64,000 nucleotides of DNA, taken from contig JABEVE010000080.1 of assembly GCA_013044035.1 (NCBI GenBank), positions 1 through 64,000 of the forward strand. Direction: 5' to 3'. The notes beneath the pieces were generated by a model that saw only the letters and a program-made list of their open reading frames with translations, was not told the DNA's origin and searched no databases. Within the stretch, counting starts at the first letter, position 1. The number at the start of each line of letters is the position of its first letter. This stretch comes from Burkholderiales bacterium. GTDB lineage: Bacteria; Pseudomonadota; Gammaproteobacteria; Burkholderiales; Burkholderiaceae_C. A program made the translations under genes and the position numbers. This document shows positions 1 to 7,044 of the stretch, piece by piece.

Positions 1-130
1 CGGCATTATTGACCTGTTGCTGAGCTGCCTTAATCTCCTTTGACTTGCTCTCGAGTTCTGCCACCCGCACCGTGCGGCCCTGGCACTTGCTTTCGAACAC
101 ATATCTGCCCGAAAACGACTGGCCGTGCAT
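1..130 (-). CDS. Partial coiled-coil-like hypothetical protein, cut by window edge
   Basis: An open minus-strand frame runs from an ATG at 128-130 off the left edge without a stop. It gives about 43 residues, from MHGQSFSGRYVF to a charged, Gln/Ala-rich tail (ELESKSKEIKAAQQQVNNA) that looks like the start of a coiled coil. It is divergent from the gene starting at 178, with 47 bases between. No clear ribosome-binding site is visible. The natural-looking composition is the only evidence, so function is unknown and the call is tentative. Confidence 0.4.
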   Translation of the reverse strand, partial: MHGQSFSGRYVFESKCQGRTVRVAELESKSKEIKAAQQQVNNA

Positions 131-145
131 GTGCCGGTCGACGCG

Positions 146-156
146 TTTGCGACAAT
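146..156 (+). promoter_or_regulatory. TTTGCGACAAT -10-like element before the BtuF-like gene
   Basis: The 11-mer TTTGCGACAAT is identical to the one just before hemE at 27542-27552, and its GACAAT core also precedes the genes at 3175 and 61360. Here it lies 21 bases before the ATG at 178. I infer a -10 region; no good -35 is visible. Confidence 0.4.
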
Positions 157-177
157 CGTCTGTCCCCGTATCTGACC

Positions 178-1059
178 ATGCAGGCCACCCGCACATCCCC
201 TCCCGGGAACCGCGGCGCCATCGACGCGCTAGGCCAGCGTTTTGCTCCGGCGGGCGCCGATGCGCGCATCGCCAGCCTGGTTCCCAGCCTGACCGAGACC
301 CTGTTCGATCTCGGCCTGGGGGCGCAGGTCGTGGCGCGCACCGGCTTTTGCATCCACCCAGCCGAAGCTGTTCGCGCCATCCCCAAGGTGGGTGGCACCA
401 AGGACGTGAACCTCGCGCGCCTGCGTGCGCTGGCCCCCAGCCATGTGCTGGTGAATGTGGACGAGAACACGCGCGAAACCGTGGCGGCGCTGCGCAGCTT
501 CGTGCCGCACGTGGTAGTGACACATCCACAAGTGCCGGCTGACAACCTCGCTCTACTGCAGTTCTTGGGTGAACTCTTTGGGAGTGTGCCAGAGGTGAAT
601 GCTCGTGCACGGGTGCTGGCCGCTGCGCTGCGGGTGCAACTCACCGACCTGGCTGCCCAGTTCTGGCCGGCACGCCGCGTGCTCTACCTCATCTGGCGCG
701 AGCCGTGGATGACCGTGGCGCGCGACACCTATATCGCGCGCACCCTGGCCTGCGTTGGCTGGAGCACGTTGCCGGAGGTGGCGGGTGGTGACGGCATGGC
801 CACACCCGGTGCGGCGCGCTACCCGGTGTTCGACTGGGATGCGCCCTGGTTGCGCGAAGTGGATCTGGTGCTGCTCTCGACCGAGCCTTACCGCTTTCAA
901 CCTCGCCACATGGACGCGGTTCGCGACCTGCTCGCGGTCCGCGGCCTACGCCCTGAGGCGCGCTTGATCGACGGCGAATGGTGCTCCTGGTACGGCAGTC
1001 GCGCGGCGCGAAGCCTGCCGCGACTGGCGGCGCTGGCCGCTTCGGTCAACACCGCCTAG
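178..1059 (+). CDS. BtuF/TroA-like helical-backbone metal/cobalamin-binding protein
   Basis: A 293-residue protein of the periplasmic-binding-protein fold used by cobalamin and iron-chelate ABC importers. Near residue 30 it carries IASLVPSLTETLFDLGL, the typical first strand and helix of BtuF-like proteins, followed by VVARTGFCIHP and a G-G-T-K-D-V-N segment. The ATG at 178 is chosen because similarity starts soon after it; an upstream in-frame start at 40 would add unlikely sequence. No signal peptide is visible, which is odd for a periplasmic receptor but common in this solo subgroup. No permease or ATPase gene is adjacent. It could instead be a cytoplasmic corrinoid-binding protein. Confidence 0.75.
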   Translation: MQATRTSPPGNRGAIDALGQRFAPAGADARIASLVPSLTETLFDLGLGAQVVARTGFCIHPAEAVRAIPKVGGTKDVNLARLRALAPSHVLVNVDENTRETVAALRSFVPHVVVTHPQVPADNLALLQFLGELFGSVPEVNARARVLAAALRVQLTDLAAQFWPARRVLYLIWREPWMTVARDTYIARTLACVGWSTLPEVAGGDGMATPGAARYPVFDWDAPWLREVDLVLLSTEPYRFQPRHMDAVRDLLAVRGLRPEARLIDGEWCSWYGSRAARSLPRLAALAASVNTA

Positions 1060-1598
1060 AGCCGCGAACGCGCGAACACGCTGCGTCGGCTTTGCGCCTT
1101 GGCTTGCCAGGCGAGCAGGGCGAAGCCAACGAGGGGGACGAGGATGTCGGTGCCGAGCATGGCACCGACATTACCCAGTGCATCGTCATGCACTGGGTGC
1201 GGCTGCACCCCATGGCCGATGGCCGCGCCCCAAAGGAAGGCCGTGGGCCCGAGCACGGCGGCGAGGCGCAAACCCAGGCCACCGAAGGCCGCGAAAACCC
1301 CCACCAGCGCGAAGCCCAGGCAGGCCGTCCCCACCTCGTACTGGAAGGGGCTGGGTGCCCAGCCGATCCAACGCGCGGCCAGGTCGCCATACAAGCTGTG
1401 GAACACGAAGTTGACGAAAAAACTCAGGCCCACCGAGCACAGCAGGAACCAGCGCAGGAAGGTGGAGGCGATGCGTTCGGAGGTGCGCTCGCGCCGCGTG
1501 AGCGCGAGTGACACCATGGCCAGCAACACGCCGAGCAGCAGCAGGCTGAGCGGGAAATGCTCGAGCGCGAGACGGATCAACGAGGCCATGGGCAGCAC
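1056..1598 (-). CDS. DUF6790-like integral membrane protein
   Basis: A 180-residue, very hydrophobic protein with four or five predicted membrane helices, starting with MLPMASLIRLALEHFPLSLLL. A conserved-looking stretch around FVFHSLYGDLAARWIGW and a later GHGVQPHPVHDD loop resemble the DUF6790 family, whose function is unknown. It converges with the preceding gene, and their stop codons overlap by four bases (1056-1059). The family name is from memory; the membrane topology is plain from the sequence. Confidence 0.65.
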   Translation of the reverse strand: MLPMASLIRLALEHFPLSLLLLGVLLAMVSLALTRRERTSERIASTFLRWFLLCSVGLSFFVNFVFHSLYGDLAARWIGWAPSPFQYEVGTACLGFALVGVFAAFGGLGLRLAAVLGPTAFLWGAAIGHGVQPHPVHDDALGNVGAMLGTDILVPLVGFALLAWQAKAQSRRSVFARSRL

Positions 1599-1692
1599 TC
1601 CGGTTCAGTCGGTGATGGCGCCGCACCCGGCAAGATGGAGCGTTGCAGATGCGGCAGCCGATGCAGTTTCGGGCCCTGGCGCTTGCGCAGGC

Positions 1693-2316
1693 TCACGCAC
1701 TGCCCCTGGGCGGCAGTGCGGCGAGATCATCGAGCGAGATGCCGATGGCCGTTTCGAACACCCCGGCCTCGGATGTCTGCGCCGGGGTCTCGATGTCGAC
1801 CCCGAGCGCCACGAGAAAACGCGACACCATGTTGTAGGTGGCAATCACGCCCACCAGTTCCACCACCTGCTGTGGCGGCATGGCGGCGCGCGCGGCAGCG
1901 AAATAGGCTTCGTTGACTTTCACCCGCCGGGTCATCTCGTACGCAATCGCCAGGGTCACACGCTGCGCCGGGGAGAACAGCACGGCGTCGTCCACCGCAT
2001 GCGGCACATTCGCCAGGGCGGCGAGTTGTGTCGCGGTGCCGCCGGCGGCGAGAAACTCGGGCGCGTGATGGGCGAATTCGTACTGCGCATGATTGAGCAG
2101 GGCAACGGTGCAGATGGCGAGTTCGCGCAGCAGCGGATCGAGGTCGAGTTGTGTGCGCACGGCACCGAGAAAGCCGTTCCAGCCGCGCGCGAAAGCCGGG
2201 CTGTGCAGCAACATGCGATCGAGGTTGAGGAGCTTGCCGCCGCGACGGGCGCGAATGGCGTCCACCAGATCGGCCGGCTCGTCCAGGTCGACAGGGGTGT
2301 AGGCAATACGTGGCAT
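1693..2316 (-). CDS. Carboxymuconolactone decarboxylase (AhpD-like) family protein
   Basis: A 207-residue all-helical protein. The core at residues 60-110 (LLRELAICTVALLNHAQYEFAHHAP is the diagnostic stretch, with its Glu and two His) matches the carboxymuconolactone decarboxylase/AhpD fold. The redox CxxC pair of true AhpD is absent, so peroxidase-adaptor activity is unlikely. The non-redox subgroup includes gamma-carboxymuconolactone decarboxylases and many uncharacterised proteins. A gene on the same strand lies about 95 bases downstream. Substrate cannot be named. Confidence 0.8.
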   Translation of the reverse strand: MPRIAYTPVDLDEPADLVDAIRARRGGKLLNLDRMLLHSPAFARGWNGFLGAVRTQLDLDPLLRELAICTVALLNHAQYEFAHHAPEFLAAGGTATQLAALANVPHAVDDAVLFSPAQRVTLAIAYEMTRRVKVNEAYFAAARAAMPPQQVVELVGVIATYNMVSRFLVALGVDIETPAQTSEAGVFETAIGISLDDLAALPPRGSA

Positions 2317-2529
2317 GTCTAGGTCGCTCCTCGGGTTTGCAGGCGTCAGGTTCGCACGACAGCACTACTGTAACGGCAGGTGCGCGCGCTACCAAGCGGC
2401 AGCGCTGCCGTCGGCCTTTCGGGGCCCTGGTGGCTACCCCCTCGGATTGAACTTCGTGACGCCGCCCTCAAGTGGCTTGACTCAAAGCTCGGGCCTAGCT
2501 GCACATGGGCGATACCACCTGGAGTTGTC

Positions 2530-2946
2530 ATGCTGATCGTCTGCCCACATTGCCACAGCCTCAACCGCGTCCCACCCGAGCGCGTGGCGAACGATCCGCA
2601 ATGCGGAAGCTGCCATCGCGCTCTCCTGAGCGGCGAGCCGCTGGAGTTGAGCGATGCCGACTTCGAGCGCTTCGTCAGCAAGAACGAACTGCCGGCGATC
2701 GCCGATTTCTGGGCGCCCCGGGTGCGGACCCTGCCGCCAGATGGGGCCGCAGTTCGAGCAAGCCGCCAGACTGCTCAAGGGCCGTGCCTTGCTGGTGAAA
2801 GTCAACTCCACGATCAACCGCGCGCCACGGCGCGTCACCGCATCCGTAGCATCCCCACGCTGCTGCTGTACCGGGGCGGGCATGAGGCCAAACGCCAACC
2901 AGGCGTGATCCCCGCGCAGGAACTGGTGCGTTGGGCCGGCGCCTAG
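2530..2946 (+). CDS. trxC: Thioredoxin 2 (TrxC-type), active-site segment out of frame
   Basis: The 138-codon frame starts at an ATG preceded by GGAG. Its N-terminal zinc module is typical of thioredoxin 2 (C5-P-H-C8 and C25-G-S-C28), followed by the thioredoxin core start (PAIADFWAP) and end (IRSIPTLLLYRGG). Between about 2719 and 2810 the annotated frame reads nonsense, while the +1 frame reads GCGPCRQMGPQFEQAARLLK, the expected active site and next helix. One surplus base in the C run 2716-2719 and one missing base near 2807-2812 explain this. As given, the product lacks the redox cysteines. Either two sequencing errors or a real compensated frameshift pair is possible. Confidence 0.8.
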   Translation: MLIVCPHCHSLNRVPPERVANDPQCGSCHRALLSGEPLELSDADFERFVSKNELPAIADFWAPRVRTLPPDGAAVRASRQTAQGPCLAGESQLHDQPRATARHRIRSIPTLLLYRGGHEAKRQPGVIPAQELVRWAGA

Positions 2947-3040
2947 AACAACCGGCATAACAAGCGCGGTGGCACCCGCCGAACTGGTCGCGAGTCGTCA
3001 TCGCCCCTTGCGCGATGCTGCATGTTGCTTGCACAAGACG

Positions 3041-3125
3041 AATTGTGCGAATTGTGCGCTCGCAACATTCAATATTGTGACTGTTTGATACAGATCAATT
3101 TCCGCCGATCGAGCCGCTCGACAAT
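3041..3125 (+). promoter_or_regulatory. FNR/ANR-type class II promoter of the cytochrome-barrel gene
   Basis: A perfect FNR consensus (TTGAT-ACAG-ATCAA) lies at 3085-3098. A GACAAT -10-like hexamer at 3120-3125 would put the transcription start near 3132, so the box centre falls about 41 bases upstream, the classic class II activator position. Just upstream, AATTGTGCG is repeated in tandem at 3041-3058. I infer activation under low oxygen by an FNR-family protein. Confidence 0.75.
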
Positions 3126-3174
3126 GGTTCCAGGGCAGGTCTTCGCCTGCTCGAACTTAGGGAAAGGAACCATC

Positions 3175-4500
3175 ATGAAATCCTCAGCACTTGGCGTCGC
3201 GCCTTGCGTCTCGCGCGCGCCAGGGTCCGTTTGGCGCCAGGCATGGCAATCCATCACGTTGGCTCTTCTCGCCCTGCTGGGCATAGGGCTGCTGAGCACC
3301 CCCGCGCAGGCTGTGCCGGCCTTTGCCCGCCAGACCGGCCAGGCTTGCATTGCCTGCCACGTCGGTGGCTTCGGCCCGCAACTCACGCCGTTTGGCAGAG
3401 CCTTCAAGCTCAGCGGCTATACCCTGAGCAACGGCAAGAAGCACATCCCCCTGTCGGCGATGCTCGTGTCCTCGTTCACGCACACGACCGAGGATCAGAC
3501 CCCCTTCTACAACGGCATGCATGGCAACGATAACTTTGTGGCCTTGCAACAAGCCTCCATTTTTCTCGCCGGGCGGCTGACCGACCACATCGGGATGCTC
3601 GGGCAGGCCACTTACGCGCAGACGGCCGAGCCGGCCAACCTGGCGTGGGACAACACCGACATCCGTTACGCCCACAACTACGCCTTCGGCAACACCTCGG
3701 GGATCTTTGGCATCTCCGTGAACAACAACCCGACCGTCTCGGATGTCTGGAACACCGTGCCCGCATGGCAATACGGTTTCATGACCAGCCCGATCAGCCG
3801 CGGGGTTCCGTTCACGCCGCTGATGGCGAGCCTGGGCGGTACCGTGATGGGAACGACGGCCTACACGCTCATCGACAACCATTGGTATCTCGAGGGCGGC
3901 GCCTACCACGCACTGTCGAACCGATGGGGAAACCTGCTGCATACCGGGTCATGGGGCATCACCGGGTACGCGCCCTACCTGCGCGCGAACTACTCGACCA
4001 CCGTGGGCCAAAGCACCTATGAGGGTGGCATCATCGGCATGAGCCTGAAACCCCCATTCTTGACCGGAAGCTCCGGCACGGACCAGGTGAACGACATCGG
4101 CATCGACGGGACTTACCAGTTCATCAACGGCGATACCCACAGCGTCACGGTCAATGGCCTGTATATGCAGGAGAAAACCAGCTACGACCAGTCCCTAGGC
4201 TCCGTGCCGAGCGACACCGCGAAGACGCTGAACATGAATGTCGCGTATTGGATTCACAACACCTATGGCGCGACCATCCAATATTTCAACGTGAACGGCA
4301 CCGCAGCCCTCGGCTCGAACGTCCAGAGCAACGGCGTGGTCTGGGAACTCGATTGGAACCCCTACGGACAAAGCTGGGCCAACCAGGAAAAAAATCTTCG
4401 GCTGGGGCTTCAGTACACCACCTACAACAAGCTCAACGGCAGCAGCCTTGGCGCCAGCGCCAACAACAGCTTGTACATGTATATGTGGTTTGCCATCTGA
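3175..4500 (+). CDS. Cyc2-like monohaem cytochrome c fused to an outer-membrane barrel
   Basis: A 441-residue exported protein. A signal peptide ends near residue 46 (STPAQA). The mature N-terminus PAFARQTGQACIACH carries one c-type haem motif at C58-C61-H62. The remaining 370 residues are rich in aromatic, Gly, Asn and Thr alternations and end in an aromatic-rich terminal strand (LYMYMWFAI), as in outer-membrane barrels. This layout matches the fused cytochrome-porin of the Cyc2 type, known from iron oxidisers, and a wider related family of uncertain function. The start at 3175 is set by AAAGGA and the signal peptide. The FNR-type promoter suggests use at low oxygen. Which substrate it oxidises or reduces is not evident. 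Confidence 0.75.
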   Translation: MKSSALGVAPCVSRAPGSVWRQAWQSITLALLALLGIGLLSTPAQAVPAFARQTGQACIACHVGGFGPQLTPFGRAFKLSGYTLSNGKKHIPLSAMLVSSFTHTTEDQTPFYNGMHGNDNFVALQQASIFLAGRLTDHIGMLGQATYAQTAEPANLAWDNTDIRYAHNYAFGNTSGIFGISVNNNPTVSDVWNTVPAWQYGFMTSPISRGVPFTPLMASLGGTVMGTTAYTLIDNHWYLEGGAYHALSNRWGNLLHTGSWGITGYAPYLRANYSTTVGQSTYEGGIIGMSLKPPFLTGSSGTDQVNDIGIDGTYQFINGDTHSVTVNGLYMQEKTSYDQSLGSVPSDTAKTLNMNVAYWIHNTYGATIQYFNVNGTAALGSNVQSNGVVWELDWNPYGQSWANQEKNLRLGLQYTTYNKLNGSSLGASANNSLYMYMWFAI

Positions 4501-4519
4501 AGCAATAGGCTGCAAGATC

Positions 4520-4594
4520 CGGGACGGCTTCGACCATGAAACAGACTCCATGCCAGAGTTCTGGTCGAAGCGGTTGCAAAAACGACACGTCCCG
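4520..4594. other. Large imperfect inverted repeat after the cytochrome-barrel gene
   Basis: A perfect 10-base arm pair (GCTTCGACCA at 4527-4536, TGGTCGAAGC at 4562-4571) is framed by a 7-base pair (CGGGACG at 4520-4526, CGTCCCG at 4588-4594). No U-run follows the outer arm, so it may be an mRNA stabiliser or a factor-dependent terminator rather than an intrinsic one. Confidence 0.5.
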
Positions 4595-4738
4595 GGTGTC
4601 AAAAGTTTTGTTGCGCCGCACAATTTTACTTGAGGCGGTGTCCAAGCCAACGACATCGGCACGCTGGGCAGCGATGTCTGGACTGTGATTCGAGGGTCGC
4701 TCAAGCCACCACGTCACACCGCAAACAAGGAAACCATC

Positions 4739-5014
4739 ATGTCCTCCACCCCAAGCGACCTGTATTGCGCCCAGGCTTTCCACCACGGTGAGCGCGAGCA
4801 CCACAGCTACGTTGTGGTCATCGGCCACAAGGAGCAGGTTCAAGCACTGGCTCGTACCGAGCACGCCAGACAATTCGGCGAATATGGCATCGCGCTGTAC
4901 CGGGTTGAACTCGATGCACCGATGCAGGAGCACCTTCATCTGGTGAGCTATCTGGGCTCGAACATGGGTGAACGCTGGATCGACAGCCAGCCATCCAGCA
5001 GGCAGGCGGCCTGA
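4739..5014 (+). CDS. Small histidine-rich hypothetical protein
   Basis: A 91-residue soluble protein, starting MSSTPSDLYCAQAFHHGERE. The leader AAGGAAACCATCATG is nearly the same as that of the cytochrome-barrel gene upstream, which supports the start at 4739. It has several His residues (HH at 15-16, HH near 21-22, HLH near 66), one Cys, and no signal peptide or membrane segment. I recognise no family. Its position in the same direction, 238 bases after the cytochrome-barrel gene, hints at a linked role but does not show one. Confidence 0.6.
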   Translation: MSSTPSDLYCAQAFHHGEREHHSYVVVIGHKEQVQALARTEHARQFGEYGIALYRVELDAPMQEHLHLVSYLGSNMGERWIDSQPSSRQAA

Positions 5015-5023
5015 AAGCCGGTC

Positions 5024-5065
5024 GTTGAACCTCTGGACGGCGCGAGCGCCGCCCAGAGGTTCAAC
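5024..5065. terminator. Convergent hairpin between the small His-rich gene and dctM
   Basis: GTTGAACCTCTGG (5024-5036) pairs with CCAGAGGTTCAAC (5053-5065). An inner CGGCG/CGCCG pair extends the stem, leaving a four-base loop. The right arm includes the dctM stop codon. No long U-run is present on either strand, but the position between converging genes suits a shared terminator. Confidence 0.6.
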
Positions 5066-6347
5066 GCATCATGGCCAGCGCGCGCGGCAATGCCAGCGAC
5101 AAAGCCGGCCAGTAGGTCACCAGGCCCAGGAAGCCCAGCATGGTGAGCAGCCACGGCCAGACCGCGATGGTCAGCTCGGTGATGCCCATTTTGGCGATGC
5201 CGCTGGCCACATACAGGTTCAGCCCCACGGGCGGGTGGCACATGCCCACCTCCATGTTCACCACCATGATGATGCCGAAGTGAATGGGATCGATGCACAG
5301 CTTCATCGCCACCGGAAACAGGATGGGCGCCATGATCAGGGTGATGGATGAAGGCTCCATCACATTGCCCGCCACCAGCAGCAGCACGTTCACCAGCAAC
5401 AGGAAGGCAATGGGGCCGACGCCGGCGTCCAGCAGCCATTGGGCCATGGTCTGCGGAATGTGCTCCGAGGTCATCAGGAACGAGAACAGGATGGCGTTGG
5501 TGATGATGTAGAGCAGCATTGCGCTCATATTCGCCGAGGCCAGCAGCACCCGTGGCACGTCCCTCAGGCGCATGTCCTTGTAGACGAACACGGCGACGAT
5601 GAAGGCATACACCGCGCTCACCGCCGCTGCTTCGGTCGGCGTGAACAGCCCGGTGTAGATGCCGCCCAGTACCAGCACGATCAGCAGCAGGCCCCACAGG
5701 CTTTCGCGCAGAGCCCGGCCGCGTTCGGCCCAGGTTGCGCGCGGATTGCGCGGAAAGCCGCCGCGCCACGCCCGCCACCAGGTGGTGAGGCCGAGCAGGA
5801 AAGCCAACACCAAGCCCGGCACCACGCCGGCCATGAACAGCGCGCCCACCGAGGAGTTGGTGGAAACGGCGTACAGCACCATGACGATGGACGGCGGAAT
5901 CAGGATGCCCAGCGCTCCCGAAGTCGTCACCACGCCGGCGCCGAAGCGCGGCGGGTAGCCGGCCTTGAGCATGGCCGGGATCAGGATGGAGCCGATCGCC
6001 ACCACCGTGGCCGGGCTCGATCCCGAGACGGCGGCGAACAGCGCGCAGGCCACCACCGCAGCCAGCCCCAGCCCGCCCGGCCAGTGGCCCACCATGCTGG
6101 TGGCAAAGGCGATCATGCGGCGCGCCACGCCGCCGTGGGTGAGAAAGTTGCCGGCGAGGATGAAAAACGGGATCGCCATGATCTCGAAGCTCTCGATCCC
6201 GGTGAACAGCTTCATTGCCACCGCCTGAATCGGCACTTCCGTCATGGTGAACAGGAAGGTCAGGACCGTCAGACCCAGCGCGATGGAGATGGGCATGCCC
6301 GTGAGCATGAGGGCAAGCAACAGCCCGAAAATGATGGCGGCGCTCAC
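5061..6347 (-). CDS. dctM: TRAP transporter large permease DctM
   Basis: A 428-residue membrane protein with about 12 hydrophobic segments, starting MSAAIIFGLLLALMLTGMPI. Residues near 130-175 (GAGVVTTSGALGILIPPSI) carry the Gly/Pro-rich motif of DctM permeases, and the C-terminal half has the HPPVGLNLYVASG stretch. DctM forms the sodium-coupled channel subunit of a TRAP importer with DctQ. It overlaps dctQ by four bases (6344-6347), so translation is probably coupled. Confidence 0.93.
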   Translation of the reverse strand: MSAAIIFGLLLALMLTGMPISIALGLTVLTFLFTMTEVPIQAVAMKLFTGIESFEIMAIPFFILAGNFLTHGGVARRMIAFATSMVGHWPGGLGLAAVVACALFAAVSGSSPATVVAIGSILIPAMLKAGYPPRFGAGVVTTSGALGILIPPSIVMVLYAVSTNSSVGALFMAGVVPGLVLAFLLGLTTWWRAWRGGFPRNPRATWAERGRALRESLWGLLLIVLVLGGIYTGLFTPTEAAAVSAVYAFIVAVFVYKDMRLRDVPRVLLASANMSAMLLYIITNAILFSFLMTSEHIPQTMAQWLLDAGVGPIAFLLLVNVLLLVAGNVMEPSSITLIMAPILFPVAMKLCIDPIHFGIIMVVNMEVGMCHPPVGLNLYVASGIAKMGITELTIAVWPWLLTMLGFLGLVTYWPALSLALPRALAMMR

Positions 6348-6961
6348 TTGGTACCTCCGGCCAACGGATGGATGTTGTCAGCCCCGGGCGCAATGTCCAT
6401 CGGCTCATCCAGGCCCTCCACCTGTCCAGGGTCGTGGTGGGGCAATTCGCCGTCGCGGTTGAAACACCGGGCCACTTGCAGAAAGCGAAAGCACATCAGT
6501 CCCGAGCCGAGAGGAATCGCGAGATAGACGATCCACATCGGCCATTCCAGGTCGGACGAGACCTGCGAGGTGTGACCGATCTTCCACACCATGATGCCGC
6601 CCAGTGTGGCGATGATGCCAGTGAACAAGGCGCCAGCCAGCAGGCCAAACAGAATCATCACCTTGCGTCGCGCGGGCGCCAGGCGGTTGACCAGCACGTC
6701 GACGCCGACGTGGATGCCGGTGCGCACGCCGTAGGCGGCACCGAACTTGGCCATCCACACGAACATGAAAATGCACAACTCCTGCGCCCAGCTCAGGTGG
6801 ATGCGCAGCAGCCAGTCCTGCAGGCCGGGGAGGGGCATGCCGGCAAGGTAGCGATGCACGACGGCGACGAAGATCAGCAGCGTGGCAGCAGCCATCAGTG
6901 TGGCGATCAGCGTTTCTTCAAGCCGGTCGAGCACGCGTCCGGCAAGATTCAGGGGATTCAT
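6344..6961 (-). CDS. dctQ: TRAP transporter small permease DctQ
   Basis: A 205-residue protein with four hydrophobic helices and the DctQ-typical stretch WAQELCIFMFVWMAKFGAAY, followed by GIHVGVDVLVNRL. The start at 6961 (MNPLNLAGRV) has GGAG a few bases upstream; the longer frame to 7003 would run into the dctP-dctQ hairpin. It sits between dctP and dctM in the order dctP-dctQ-dctM. The hydrophilic tail after residue 175 (GELPHHDPG onwards) is longer than in minimal DctQ proteins. Confidence 0.9.
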   Translation of the reverse strand: MNPLNLAGRVLDRLEETLIATLMAAATLLIFVAVVHRYLAGMPLPGLQDWLLRIHLSWAQELCIFMFVWMAKFGAAYGVRTGIHVGVDVLVNRLAPARRKVMILFGLLAGALFTGIIATLGGIMVWKIGHTSQVSSDLEWPMWIVYLAIPLGSGLMCFRFLQVARCFNRDGELPHHDPGQVEGLDEPMDIAPGADNIHPLAGGTK

Positions 6962-6987
6962 CGAAAGACTCCACAGGGATCGGAAAA

Positions 6988-7032
6988 GCGATGAGGCCCG
7001 CACGCCTAGAACGGCGCCACGGGCCTCATCGC
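6988..7032 (-). terminator. Hairpin attenuator between dctP and dctQ
   Basis: GCGATGAGGCCCG (6988-7000) and CGGGCCTCATCGC (7020-7032) form a perfect 13-base stem with a 19-base loop. Read on the transcribed minus strand it is followed by CTTTTCC. It resembles a leaky intrinsic terminator that would let the binding protein be made in excess of the permease, as is common in binding-protein operons. Confidence 0.65.
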
Positions 7033-7044
7033 GCCATCAGGCGA

